This document shows, one piece after another, positions 30,779 to 41,092 of a stretch of 41,908 bases of DNA. The position numbers were made by a program, and so were the translations under genes. A model generated the notes under the pieces. It was not told the origin of the DNA. It saw nothing but the letters and a program-made list of their open reading frames with translations, and made no database searches. Every line of letters begins with the position of its first letter. Position 1 is the stretch's first letter. Origin of the DNA: Rhodocyclaceae bacterium (GTDB lineage Bacteria > Pseudomonadota > Gammaproteobacteria > Burkholderiales > Rhodocyclaceae); contig JAGRFQ010000004.1 in assembly GCA_020445945.1 (NCBI GenBank), positions 2,190 through 44,097 of the forward strand, written 5' to 3'.

Positions 30779-31582
30779 ATGTTGACGACCCTCACCGTCA
30801 GCGAACTGAACGCGCTGATCGTCGAGCCATCGGCCATGCAGGGCGGGCTCATCAAGCACGCTTGCGAGGCACTCGGCCTGCCCACGCCGCATCATGTGCG
30901 CAGCGCCACCGAAGCCATGCAGGTGATGTGCGAACACCGGCCCGACGTGGTCATCAGCGCCCTCTACCTGCCCGACATGTCGGGCACCGAACTGGTTCAG
31001 CGCATGCACGCCGACCCGTATCTGGCGGAGGTCGCCTTCATTCTCGTCTCGAGCGAAACCCGCGCCCAGGCGCTCGAACCGGTGCGCCAGTCGGGCATTT
31101 GCGGGATCGTGCCCAAACCCTTCACCAACGAACAGCTGTCGCGCGCGCTCAGCGCCACGCTCGACGTGCTGTCGGAAGAAGCCCTCACCGAGGTCGAGGT
31201 GCCGCTCGACGAGATCAAGGTGCTGGTGGTCGACGACAGCGCCAACTCGCGCAAATACATCTGCCGGGTGCTCGAAAACCTCGGCGTGCTCAACTTCATC
31301 GAAGCCCGCGACGGCGCCGAAGCCGTCGGCGTGCTCAACGACACGCTGGTCGACCTGGTGGTCACCGACTACAACATGCCGGAAATGGATGGCCGCCAGC
31401 TGGTCGAATACATCCGCCAGCAAAGCTGGCAACGCAGCGTCCCGATCCTGATGGTCACCAGCGAGTCCGACTTCAGCCGTCTCGCCGCGGTCGAGGAAGC
31501 CGGCGTGTCCGGCATTTGCGACAAACCCTTCGAGCCCGGCACGGTGCGCCGCCTGCTGCAGCGCATCCTCGCCCCCGAATAG
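30779..31582 (+). CDS. Tandem-receiver response regulator (pseudo-REC plus REC), no output domain
   Basis: 267 aa. REC1 (about 10-130) is degenerate: the acidic pair is E16-P17 and the phospho-acceptor position is A61 (VISALYLPDMSG), though K113 remains. REC2 (about 146-266) is complete: D152/D153, phospho-acceptor D197 (VVTDYNMPEMDG), T227 and K249 (CDKPF). There is no DNA-binding, enzymatic or other effector domain, so signalling is probably by protein interaction, as for CheY. The ATG at 30779 has GAGGAG seven nt upstream; an in-frame GTG at 30737 would overlap the promoter. The sigma-28 promoter suggests coexpression with motility or chemotaxis genes. It converges on uvrD with a 7-bp gap. 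Confidence 0.92.
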   Translation: MLTTLTVSELNALIVEPSAMQGGLIKHACEALGLPTPHHVRSATEAMQVMCEHRPDVVISALYLPDMSGTELVQRMHADPYLAEVAFILVSSETRAQALEPVRQSGICGIVPKPFTNEQLSRALSATLDVLSEEALTEVEVPLDEIKVLVVDDSANSRKYICRVLENLGVLNFIEARDGAEAVGVLNDTLVDLVVTDYNMPEMDGRQLVEYIRQQSWQRSVPILMVTSESDFSRLAAVEEAGVSGICDKPFEPGTVRRLLQRILAPE

Positions 31583-31589
31583 CCCGCAC

Positions 31590-33785
31590 CTACACCGGAT
31601 CGAGCTTGGCCACGCCAAGCAGCAGCCACTTCATGCCCTGCGGGCCGAAGTTGATCTGCACCCGCGCATCCGCCCCACTGCCTTCCGCCGACACGATGGT
31701 GCCCACGCCGAAGCGTGCGTGCTGCACCGCCTGACCAATGCGCAAACCGCCCAGGTCGCGCGCCGGCGCGCCCCGTGCGTGCACACTCGACGCGCGCGGC
31801 GTGGCGTAAGCGCCCGACCGCTCCTGCACCGCGCGAACCGGCTGCGCCGGGCTCAACCACTTGGTGAGCCCGACCGGGATCTCGTCGAGAAAGCGCGAGC
31901 GCACGCAGTAGCGCGTCTGGCCGTGCAGCATCCGGCTTTGCGCCAGCGACACGTACAGCCGCCGGCGCGCGCGGGTGACCGCCACGTACATCAGGCGACG
32001 CTCCTCCTCCAGCCCGTCGACCTCACGCGCACTGTTCTCATGCGGAAACAAGCCCTCCTCGACCCCGCTCAGGAACACCGCATCGAACTCCAGCCCCTTG
32101 GCCGCGTGCACGGTCATCAGCTGCACCGCGTCTTCGCCCGCATCGGCCTGGTGGTCGCCGGCTTCGAGCGAAGCGTGGGCGAGGAAGTCCGCCAGCAGCG
32201 GATGGTCTGCCCCGGCCGTTGGCGCCTCGTTTTCGGCCACGAAGTTGTTGGCCGCGCTGATCAGCTCGTCGAGGTTCTCGAGGCGCTCGCGACCGTCCTT
32301 TTCCTTCAGGCTGAGGTAGTGCACGCGCAACCCCGAGCCGTCGAGCACGTGCTCCACCGCCTCGGGCAGCGGCAGCCCGGCGGTCTGCTGGCGCAGCTGC
32401 TCGATCAGCGCAACGAAGGGTTCGAGCGCCTTGCGCGGCTTGCCGGAAAGATGCGGCACCGTGCCGTACAGGCTGCCGTTGAAGGTGCGCGCCGCGTCCT
32501 GCAAGGCCTCCATCGAGCGCGCGCCGATGCCGCGGGTCGGGAAATTGGCGACCCGCGCGAAGGCCGTGTCGTCGTCCGGGTTCGCGATCAGGCGCAGATA
32601 GGCCAGCGCGTGCTTGACCTCCTGGCGCTCGAAAAAGCGCAAGCCGCCATACACCCGGTAGGACACGCCGGCCGAAAACAGCTGATGCTCCAGCACCCGC
32701 GACTGCGCGTTGGAGCGGTACAACAGCGCGATGTCGGCGCGCGACATGCCGTCGCGCACCAGCGACTGCACCTCGTCGACCACCCAGCGCGCCTCGTCCA
32801 GATCGGTAAACGCCTGATACACGCGGATCGGCTCGCCCTCGCCCCGATCGGTCCACAACTGCTTGCCGAGGCGCTGCGTGTTGTGGGCGATGATCGCGTT
32901 GGCGGCATCGAGGATGTTGCCGCAGGAGCGATAGTTCTGCTCCAGCCGGATCACGTTGGGCACCTTGAACTCGCGCTCGAAGGCCAGCATGTTGCCCACC
33001 TCGGCGCCCCGGAAACGGTAGATCGACTGGTCGTCGTCACCGACGCAGAACAGGCACGCGCCCGGCGTATCGGCATCCCCTGTGGCGAGCAGCTTGAGCC
33101 AGCGGTACTGCAGCACGTTGGTGTCCTGGAACTCATCGACCAGAATGTGGCGAAAACGGCGCTGGTAATGGCGCCGCACCGGCTCGTTGCGGGTCAGCAA
33201 CTCATAGGTACGCAGCAGCAGCTCGGCGAAATCGACCACCGACTCGCGCTGACATTGCGCCTCGTACTCGGCATACAACGCCACCCGCCGCCGCGTAAAG
33301 TCGTCGTAGGCCTCGACCGCGGCGGCACGCACGCCCTGCTCCTTCTGCGCATTGATGAAATGCTGCAGCTCGCGCGGCGGGTACTTTTCGTCATCCACAT
33401 TCAGGGTTTTGAGCAGGCGCTTGATGCTCGCCAGCTGGTCCGCCGAGTCGAGAATCTGGAACAAGGCCGGCAAACCCGCGTCTTTGTGGTGTGCACGCAA
33501 CAGTCGATTGCACAAACCGTGAAACGTCCCCATCCACATGCCGCGCAGGCTGATCGGCAGCATGACCGACAGTCGCGCCAGCATTTCCTTGGCGGCCTTG
33601 TTGGTAAACGTGACCGCCAGCACCGCGTGCGGATCGAGTTGCCCGGTCTCCACCAGCCACGCGATCCGCGTGGTCAGCACCCGCGTCTTGCCTGACCCCG
33701 CCCCCGCCAGAATCAAGGCGTGCTGCGGCGGCAGCGTGACTGCCTGGGTCTGTTCGGGGTTCAGCGATGCGAGCAAATCGGCCAT
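31590..33785 (-). CDS. uvrD: DNA helicase II (UvrD/PcrA-type SF1 helicase)
   Basis: 731 aa. Walker A is AGAGSGKTR (K33), Walker B is VDEFQDTN (D217/E218), with GDDDQSIYRFRGA and QNYRSCGNIL as motifs III/IV and VMTVHAAKGLEF-type and TRARRRLYV-type sequences as motifs V/VI. The C-terminal segment after a linker (LRIGQAVQHARFGVGTIVS ... QGMKWLLLG) is the Tudor-like module of UvrD/PcrA that contacts RNA polymerase. It unwinds DNA 3'-5' in nucleotide-excision and mismatch repair. AAGGAG five nt before the ATG fixes the start, although the frame is open 24 codons further upstream. It converges on the tandem-receiver gene. Confidence 0.96.
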   Translation of the reverse strand: MADLLASLNPEQTQAVTLPPQHALILAGAGSGKTRVLTTRIAWLVETGQLDPHAVLAVTFTNKAAKEMLARLSVMLPISLRGMWMGTFHGLCNRLLRAHHKDAGLPALFQILDSADQLASIKRLLKTLNVDDEKYPPRELQHFINAQKEQGVRAAAVEAYDDFTRRRVALYAEYEAQCQRESVVDFAELLLRTYELLTRNEPVRRHYQRRFRHILVDEFQDTNVLQYRWLKLLATGDADTPGACLFCVGDDDQSIYRFRGAEVGNMLAFEREFKVPNVIRLEQNYRSCGNILDAANAIIAHNTQRLGKQLWTDRGEGEPIRVYQAFTDLDEARWVVDEVQSLVRDGMSRADIALLYRSNAQSRVLEHQLFSAGVSYRVYGGLRFFERQEVKHALAYLRLIANPDDDTAFARVANFPTRGIGARSMEALQDAARTFNGSLYGTVPHLSGKPRKALEPFVALIEQLRQQTAGLPLPEAVEHVLDGSGLRVHYLSLKEKDGRERLENLDELISAANNFVAENEAPTAGADHPLLADFLAHASLEAGDHQADAGEDAVQLMTVHAAKGLEFDAVFLSGVEEGLFPHENSAREVDGLEEERRLMYVAVTRARRRLYVSLAQSRMLHGQTRYCVRSRFLDEIPVGLTKWLSPAQPVRAVQERSGAYATPRASSVHARGAPARDLGGLRIGQAVQHARFGVGTIVSAEGSGADARVQINFGPQGMKWLLLGVAKLDPV

Positions 33786-33804
33786 TGGGACTCCTTTTGC
33801 CCGC

Positions 33805-33810
33805 ATTCTA
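33805..33810 (-). promoter_or_regulatory. Candidate -10 element for uvrD
   Basis: On the minus strand TAGAAT, 19 nt before the uvrD ATG; no clear -35 partner. No obvious SOS (LexA) box CTGT-N8-ACAG was noticed around it. Confidence 0.4.
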
Positions 33811-33904
33811 CCCGCCTCGCCGCACGGCTTCAGACCCTGCTGCCACTCGGCGGACAAGGGCTTGCCAAAGCCCGACCATTTGGATAAGGTAAATTTGTGC
33901 GCTG

Positions 33905-33917
33905 CAACAAAATGTTG
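33905..33917. repeat. Inverted repeat CAACA-AAA-TGTTG
   Basis: Perfect 5-bp arms; its centre is 30 bp (about three helical turns) upstream of the next palindrome, just upstream of the promoter of the 107-aa unknown gene. Confidence 0.5.
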
Positions 33918-33927
33918 ATGTTTTTAA

Positions 33928-33956
33928 CAGACAAGTGTTTGAAACACCGATACTAT
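33928..33956 (+). promoter_or_regulatory. Promoter of the 107-aa unknown gene with operator-like palindrome in the spacer
   Basis: CAGACA, 17-nt spacer, TACTAT. The spacer contains the perfect palindrome GTGTTT-G-AAACAC (33935-33947), a position where a bound repressor would block RNA polymerase. The predicted leader is about 108 nt. Confidence 0.55.
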
Positions 33957-34070
33957 CAAGTCGCAAGTAGAGGCAACATCCTGCTGCTACGCAGCACAAC
34001 AGAGAGAACAAGTCGTCCACAAGACACTTGAACATGATGAGAGCCGAGATTCGGCCGAAGGAGTACAGCA

Positions 34071-34394
34071 ATGAACTCGCCCAAACTACTGCCGTGGTAT
34101 GCCCGCAAAGCCGGGGTGCCGATCGAACGTGCCGAAGCCCTGTGGCGCAAAGCCGTCCGCAAGGCGACCGTGGAAACTGGCTGGGTTGGCACCTCCGAAT
34201 ACTTTGGCGCCGCCGTCGACAACTTTCTTGAGTTGCTCGACGACGAAGCCGCCACGCTATGCGCACCAGGCATGACAGGCCTGTTCCGCAGACACAACCG
34301 CGTGATGCGCCTGCCACTGACGCTGATGGAAACCTTCACCAGCGCCGGCGCCACCTGGCAGCGCCTCTGCCACCTGACACAGCGCGCCGCCTAG
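34071..34394 (+). CDS. Unknown 107-aa protein, independently transcribed
   Basis: 107 aa, predicted soluble and mostly helical, no signal peptide. The N-terminal part (WYARKAGVPIERAEALWRKA, residues 9-28) is basic and amphipathic; a second part (YFGAAVDNFLELLDDEAA) is acidic, and the C-terminal third is again basic (LFRRHNRVMRLPLTLMETF). No family was recognised; the first segment could be a small DNA- or RNA-binding helix pair, but that is a guess. It stands alone with an excellent RBS (AAGGAG seven nt before ATG), its own promoter region and a strong terminator, which argues for a real, well-expressed gene. Confidence 0.8.
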   Translation: MNSPKLLPWYARKAGVPIERAEALWRKAVRKATVETGWVGTSEYFGAAVDNFLELLDDEAATLCAPGMTGLFRRHNRVMRLPLTLMETFTSAGATWQRLCHLTQRAA

Positions 34395-34435
34395 CGTCGC
34401 GCGTACCGACTCCCTCCCTCTCCTCGATGGAGTTA

Positions 34436-34467
34436 GGCATCCGGCCAGTGGCCGGGTGCCTTTTTTT
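34436..34467 (+). terminator. Intrinsic terminator after the 107-aa unknown gene
   Basis: 11-bp stem GGCATCCGGCC/GGCCGGGTGCC with one T-G wobble and a 3-nt loop, followed by seven T residues. 42 bp after the stop codon. Confidence 0.92.
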
Positions 34468-34503
34468 ATTTTTTCCCCCGAAAACCGCCGCCGGCCACCG
34501 TAA

Positions 34504-37323
<2,820 letters not shown>

Positions 37324-37336
37324 CGGGCGCCGCGCC

Positions 37337-37528
37337 ATGGTCCGCACGCTGATCGCCGTGCTGTGCCTGGCCGGCCTCGCCGGCTGCGCGACGCGCGGCG
37401 GCTACGAAGCGCTGCGCAGCGCCGAACTGCAGCGCCAGGCGCGCGCGCCGGGCGAGCCGGTGCGCAGTCACCCCGATGTTTCTTACGACCGTTACCAGGC
37501 CGAACGTCAGGCCGGAGCCCGCCCGTGA
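37337..37528 (+). CDS. Small lipoprotein, unknown function
   Basis: 63 aa. The signal peptide MVRTLIAVLCLAGLAGC ends in a lipobox LAGC (Cys17), so the mature protein is a lipid-anchored peptide of about 47 residues, polar and Arg/Gln-rich (EALRSAELQRQARAPGEPV), with DVSYDRYQAERQ near the end. It sits 13 nt after leuS and overlaps the lptE GTG start by 4 nt, so it is made together with an LPS-assembly lipoprotein. Envelope role inferred; family not recognised. Confidence 0.8.
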   Translation: MVRTLIAVLCLAGLAGCATRGGYEALRSAELQRQARAPGEPVRSHPDVSYDRYQAERQAGARP

Positions 37529-38043
37529 CTGATCTTTCCCGCCGTCGTTTCATCCTCGCCGCCACGCTCGGCGCCACCCTCGGCGGCTGCGGCTTCCGCC
37601 TGCGCGGCGCGATCGACATGCCTTTCACGACGGCCTACGTCGACGGCAGCGAGCACGACACCTTGCTCAAGCGCCTGCGCCGCGACCTGCGCGCCAACGG
37701 GGTGACGGTGACCGACACCGCCAAAGCGGCGCAGGTCAACATCCGCACCCTGCAGCTGACCAAGGAACGCGACATCCTCAGCCTCAACGCGGACGGCAAG
37801 GCGCGCGAGTACCGCCTGTTCTACACCCTCAAATACGCCGTCGACCGCGGCGACGGCACCACCCTGCGCCTGCCGCAGACGCTCACCATCCGCCGCGAAG
37901 TGACCTTCAGCGACAGCCAGGTGCTGGCCAAGGAAAAGGAAGAGGAGCTGCTCTACCGCGACATGGCCGACGACATGGTGCGCCAGTTGATGCGCCGCCT
38001 CGCCACCCTGCGCCTCGACGCCCCGGCCGGCAGCGGCCAATGA
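37525..38043 (+). CDS. lptE: LPS-assembly lipoprotein LptE
   Basis: 172 aa with a GTG start overlapping the preceding stop (GTGA). The signal region has a lipobox LGGC followed by GFRLRGAIDMPFTTAYVDG, the highly recognisable LptE N-terminus, then an alpha/beta domain (RRDLRANGVTV ... AREYRLFYTLKYAV ... LAKEKEEELLYRDMADDMVRQLMRRL). LptE plugs the LptD barrel in the outer membrane and delivers LPS. The n-region SRRRFIL resembles a twin-arginine motif, unusual for LptE. Position between leuS and holA is the standard proteobacterial arrangement. Confidence 0.94.
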   Translation: MTDLSRRRFILAATLGATLGGCGFRLRGAIDMPFTTAYVDGSEHDTLLKRLRRDLRANGVTVTDTAKAAQVNIRTLQLTKERDILSLNADGKAREYRLFYTLKYAVDRGDGTTLRLPQTLTIRREVTFSDSQVLAKEKEEELLYRDMADDMVRQLMRRLATLRLDAPAGSGQ

Positions 38044-39065
38044 ACCTGTCGCCGGAGCGCCTCGCCGGCCACCTCGAAAAGCCGCCCGGCGGGCTCTATG
38101 TGCTGCACGGCGACGCGCCCCTGCTGGTGCTCGAAGCCGGCGACGCGATCCGCGCCGCCGCGCGCCGCCAGGGCTTCGACGAGCGCGAGATTCTGATCAG
38201 CGGCCCGGGCTTCGACTGGCAGACGCTCTTTGCGTCGACCGGCACGCTGTCGCTGTTCGGCAGCCGCAAGCTGCTCGACCTGCGCATCCCCAACGGCAAG
38301 CCCGGCAAGGACGGCGGCGAGGCGCTCAAGCAACTGGCCGAGCGCACGCCGACGCTCGCCGACGACGTCGTCACCCTGGTCACCCTGCCCGAGCTCGACT
38401 GGGCGGCGCGCAAGACGGCGTGGTTCGTCGCGCTCGGCAAGCACGCAGCGATGGTCGAATGCAACGCGCCGCCGCGCGAACAGCTCCCGCGCTGGATCGC
38501 GCAGCGCCTGTCGGCGCAGCAGCAGTCCGCCCCGGCCGACGCGCTGGCCTTCATCGCCGATCACGTCGAGGGCAACCTGCTCGCCGCCCATCAGGAGTTG
38601 CAAAAGCTCGCGCTGCTCCACCCGCCGGGCGAACTGAGCCTCGACGCGGTGCGCGACGCGGTGCTCGATGTCGCCCGCTACAGCGTCGACACCTTGCGCA
38701 TGGCCGCCCTCGACGGCGACGCCGGGCGCTGCAGCCGGCTGCTCGAAGGGCTCGCCGGCGAGGGCACCGCGCCGCCGCTGGTGCTGTGGACGCTGGCCAA
38801 CGAGATCCGCACGCTGGCGCGGCTGCACGCCGCCCAGGCCAGCGGTCAGCCACTGGCCGCCGCATTCAAGGCCGAGCGCGTGTTCGACGACCGGCGACGC
38901 AACGCGCTGCAACGCGCGCTGGCGCGGATCAGCCCCGCCGCCGCGCGCGCCGCGCTGGCCCACGCCGCGCGCATCGACCGGATCATCAAGGGGCTCGCCC
39001 GCGGCGCGGTGTGGGACGAGTGCCTGGGCCTCACCCTGCGCCTGTGCGCCCGTCCGTCGGCCTGA
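38040..39065 (+). CDS. holA: DNA polymerase III delta subunit
   Basis: 341 aa, normal HolA length. Start ATG overlaps the lptE stop by 4 nt. The clamp-loader fold shows GLYVLHGDAPLLVLEAGDAIR at the N-terminus (a degenerate nucleotide-binding region), LFGSRKLLDLRIPNGKPGK, AFIADHVEGNLLAAHQELQKL, and the C-terminal helical domain with LWTLANEIRTLARLH. Delta opens the beta sliding clamp. The gene closes the leuS-led operon; 84 bp separate it from proA. Confidence 0.95.
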   Translation: MNLSPERLAGHLEKPPGGLYVLHGDAPLLVLEAGDAIRAAARRQGFDEREILISGPGFDWQTLFASTGTLSLFGSRKLLDLRIPNGKPGKDGGEALKQLAERTPTLADDVVTLVTLPELDWAARKTAWFVALGKHAAMVECNAPPREQLPRWIAQRLSAQQQSAPADALAFIADHVEGNLLAAHQELQKLALLHPPGELSLDAVRDAVLDVARYSVDTLRMAALDGDAGRCSRLLEGLAGEGTAPPLVLWTLANEIRTLARLHAAQASGQPLAAAFKAERVFDDRRRNALQRALARISPAAARAALAHAARIDRIIKGLARGAVWDECLGLTLRLCARPSA

Positions 39066-39106
39066 CGCAGCCCGCCCGCAGCGCCGTTTTGCCGCCACCC
39101 ACAAAG

Positions 39107-39135
39107 TTGCGGTAGCCTTGTTCTTTGCCCTGAAT
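39107..39135 (+). promoter_or_regulatory. Candidate promoter for proA
   Basis: TTGCGG, 17-nt spacer, CTGAAT, 14 nt before the proA ATG. The -10 match is modest. Confidence 0.35.
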
Positions 39136-39149
39136 CTAGCCACAGCATC

Positions 39150-40427
39150 ATGGATATCGAAGCCTACATGGACACGGTGGGGCGCAACGCCCGCGCCGCG
39201 TCGCGACGCATCGCCGCCGCGTCAACCGAAGCCAAGAACGCCGCCCTGCGGGCCATTGCCGGCCACCTGCGCGCGCGCCAGCCGGCGCTGCTCGACGCCA
39301 ACGCCGCCGATCTGGCGCAGGCCCGCGCCGACGCGCTCGAAGCCGCACTGATCGACCGCCTCACGCTCACCGCCGCCGGCGTGGAGAGCATGGCGCAGGG
39401 GCTGGAGCAGATTGCCGCGCTGCCCGATCCGGTGGGCGAGATCAGCGACATGAAACGCCGCCCGAGCGGCATTCAGGTGGGCAAGATGCGGGTGCCGCTC
39501 GGCGTGATCGGCATCATCTACGAAGCGCGCCCCAACGTCACCGCCGACGCCGCGGCGCTGTGCCTCAAGTCCGGCAACGCGGCGATCCTGCGCGGTGGCA
39601 AGGAGGCGATCCACAGCAATCAGGCGATCGCCGCCTGCGTGCGCGACGGCCTGCGCGACGCCGGCCTGCCCGACACCGCGGTGCAGGTCATCGAGACCAC
39701 CGACCGCGCCGCCGTCGGCCAGCTCGTCAGCCGGCCCGAATACGTCGACGTGATCGTGCCGCGCGGCGGCAAGGGGCTGATCGAGCGCATCTCGCGCGAG
39801 GCCCGCGTGCCGGTCATCAAGCACCTCGACGGCAATTGCCATGTCTACGTGCATGCCGCGGCCGACCCCGCCAAGGCGCTGGCGATCGTCGAGAATGCCA
39901 AGACCCAGCGCTACGGCACCTGCAACACCGCCGAGTCGCTGCTGATCGACGCCGCGGTGGCCGACGCGCAACTGCCGGCCATCGGTCGCGCCCTCGCCGC
40001 CCACGGGGTGGAACTGCGCGGCTGCGAACGCAGCGTGGCGATCCTGCGCGACGCCGGCATCGACCCGGCGCACCTCCACGCCGCGCAGGAGAGCGACTGG
40101 GCGGAGGAGTTCCTCGCCCCGATCATCGCGGTCAAGGTGGTGGCCGACCTCGACGCCGCCATCGCCCACATCAACACCTACAGCTCCGGCCACACCGAGA
40201 GCATCGTCAGCGAAAATCACAGCGCGGCGATGCGTTTTTTGCGCGAGGTCGACTCCGCCTCGGTGATGATCAACGCCTCGACGCGCTTCGCCGACGGCTT
40301 CGAATACGGGCTGGGCGCGGAGATCGGCATCTCCACCGACAAGATCCACGCCCGCGGCCCGGTGGGGCTGGAGGGGCTCACCAGCCAGAAGTGGATCGTG
40401 TTCGGCGAGGGCCAGATCCGGCGCTGA
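39150..40427 (+). CDS. proA: Gamma-glutamyl phosphate reductase
   Basis: 425 aa. It reduces gamma-glutamyl phosphate to glutamate semialdehyde with NADPH, the second step of proline synthesis. The catalytic cysteine is C258 in [12 protein letters not shown]; other conserved stretches are [58 protein letters not shown] and the C-terminal [22 protein letters not shown]. No proB gene is in the window. The RBS is weak. A strong terminator follows, dividing it from the next genes. Confidence 0.97.
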   Translation: MDIEAYMDTVGRNARAASRRIAAASTEAKNAALRAIAGHLRARQPALLDANAADLAQARADALEAALIDRLTLTAAGVESMAQGLEQIAALPDPVGEISDMKRRPSGIQVGKMRVPLGVIGIIYEARPNVTADAAALCLKSGNAAILRGGKEAIHSNQAIAACVRDGLRDAGLPDTAVQVIETTDRAAVGQLVSRPEYVDVIVPRGGKGLIERISREARVPVIKHLDGNCHVYVHAAADPAKALAIVENAKTQRYGTCNTAESLLIDAAVADAQLPAIGRALAAHGVELRGCERSVAILRDAGIDPAHLHAAQESDWAEEFLAPIIAVKVVADLDAAIAHINTYSSGHTESIVSENHSAAMRFLREVDSASVMINASTRFADGFEYGLGAEIGISTDKIHARGPVGLEGLTSQKWIVFGEGQIRR

Positions 40428-40460
40428 TTCTTTGCCTCGCTCGCGGGAAACGCCTAGGAT

Positions 40461-40500
40461 GAGCGTTCGCTGAACAGGGGCAGCGAGCGCTCGTTTTTTT
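40461..40500 (+). terminator. Intrinsic terminator after proA, abutting the next gene's RBS
   Basis: 12-bp stem GAGCGTTCGCTG/CAGCGAGCGCTC with one T-G wobble, 8-nt loop, then G and seven T residues. The T-run ends 13 nt before the ATG of the chalcone-isomerase-like gene. Confidence 0.9.
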
Positions 40501-40513
40501 GCGGAGACGGATC

Positions 40514-41092
40514 ATGAAAGCCTTTCTCGGCGCCCTGTGCGCCTGCCTCCTGATCGCCACGGCCCACGCCGCGACCGATGTCGCCGGCGTCAAATTCGAC
40601 GATCGCAGCCGCCTTGGCGAGCACGCGCTGGTGCTCAACGGCGCCGGAGTTCGCACCAAATTCTTCTTCAAGGTCTACGCCATGGCCCTGTATCTGCCGG
40701 CCACCGCGCGCGACACCGCGGCGGTGCTGGCCATGCCGGGCGCGCGCCGGATCGACATCGTCACCCTGCGCGAGCTGACCGCCGCGCAACTGGCCGAGGC
40801 GCTGGCCGACGGACTGCGCAAGAACCTCGACGCCACCGCGCTGACGGCGATGCAGCCGCGCATCGACCGCTTCACCGCCACCATGCTGACGCTTGGCGAG
40901 GCGAAGGAAGGCACCCGCATCGGCATCGACTTCGTGCCCGACCGCGGCACCGCGGTGCGCGTCAATGGCGCGCCGCTCGGCGAGGCGATCGAAGGGCGGG
41001 ACTTTTCCGACGCGCTGCTCAAGGTCTGGCTCGGCGAGGCGCCCGCGCAGGCCGATCTCAAGCAATCGCTGCTCGGCGGCACGGCGCCGTGA
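40514..41092 (+). CDS. Secreted chalcone-isomerase-like protein
   Basis: 192 aa. A signal peptide (MKAFLGALCACLLIATAHA) precedes a bacterial chalcone-isomerase-like domain: VAGVKFDDRSRLGEHALVLNG, then GVRTKFFFKVYAMALYLP, the most recognisable family stretch, and a C-terminal EGRDFSDALLKVWLGEAPAQ. Bacterial members are periplasmic and of unknown function; true chalcone isomerase activity should not be assumed. GGAG seven nt before the ATG at 40514 sets the start. It overlaps the ogt GTG start by 4 nt; a terminator hairpin lies directly before its RBS. Confidence 0.87.
   Translation: MKAFLGALCACLLIATAHAATDVAGVKFDDRSRLGEHALVLNGAGVRTKFFFKVYAMALYLPATARDTAAVLAMPGARRIDIVTLRELTAAQLAEALADGLRKNLDATALTAMQPRIDRFTATMLTLGEAKEGTRIGIDFVPDRGTAVRVNGAPLGEAIEGRDFSDALLKVWLGEAPAQADLKQSLLGGTAP

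Larger units (their letters stand above)
33786..34070. other. Divergent intergenic region uvrD/unknown gene, rich in inverted repeats
   Basis: 285 bp, visibly more AT-rich than the flanking genes. It contains a uvrD -10 candidate (33805-33810, minus strand), hairpin GGGCTT-GCCA-AAGCCC (33858-33873), inverted repeats at 33905-33917 and 33935-33947, a promoter at 33928-33956 and a small leader hairpin TGCTGC-TAC-GCAGCA (33982-33996). Confidence 0.7.

Noticed and set aside
33925-33953. Sigma-28 promoter for the 107-aa unknown gene (ACCGATAC resembles the -10 box)
   Set aside because: No TAAAGTTT-like box lies 11 nt upstream; the sigma-70 reading CAGACA-N17-TACTAT fits better.
40514-41092. Flavonoid-metabolising chalcone isomerase
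   Set aside because: The protein is exported and belongs to the bacterial chalcone-isomerase-like group without known activity; no flavonoid pathway gene is nearby apart from a distant pirin.
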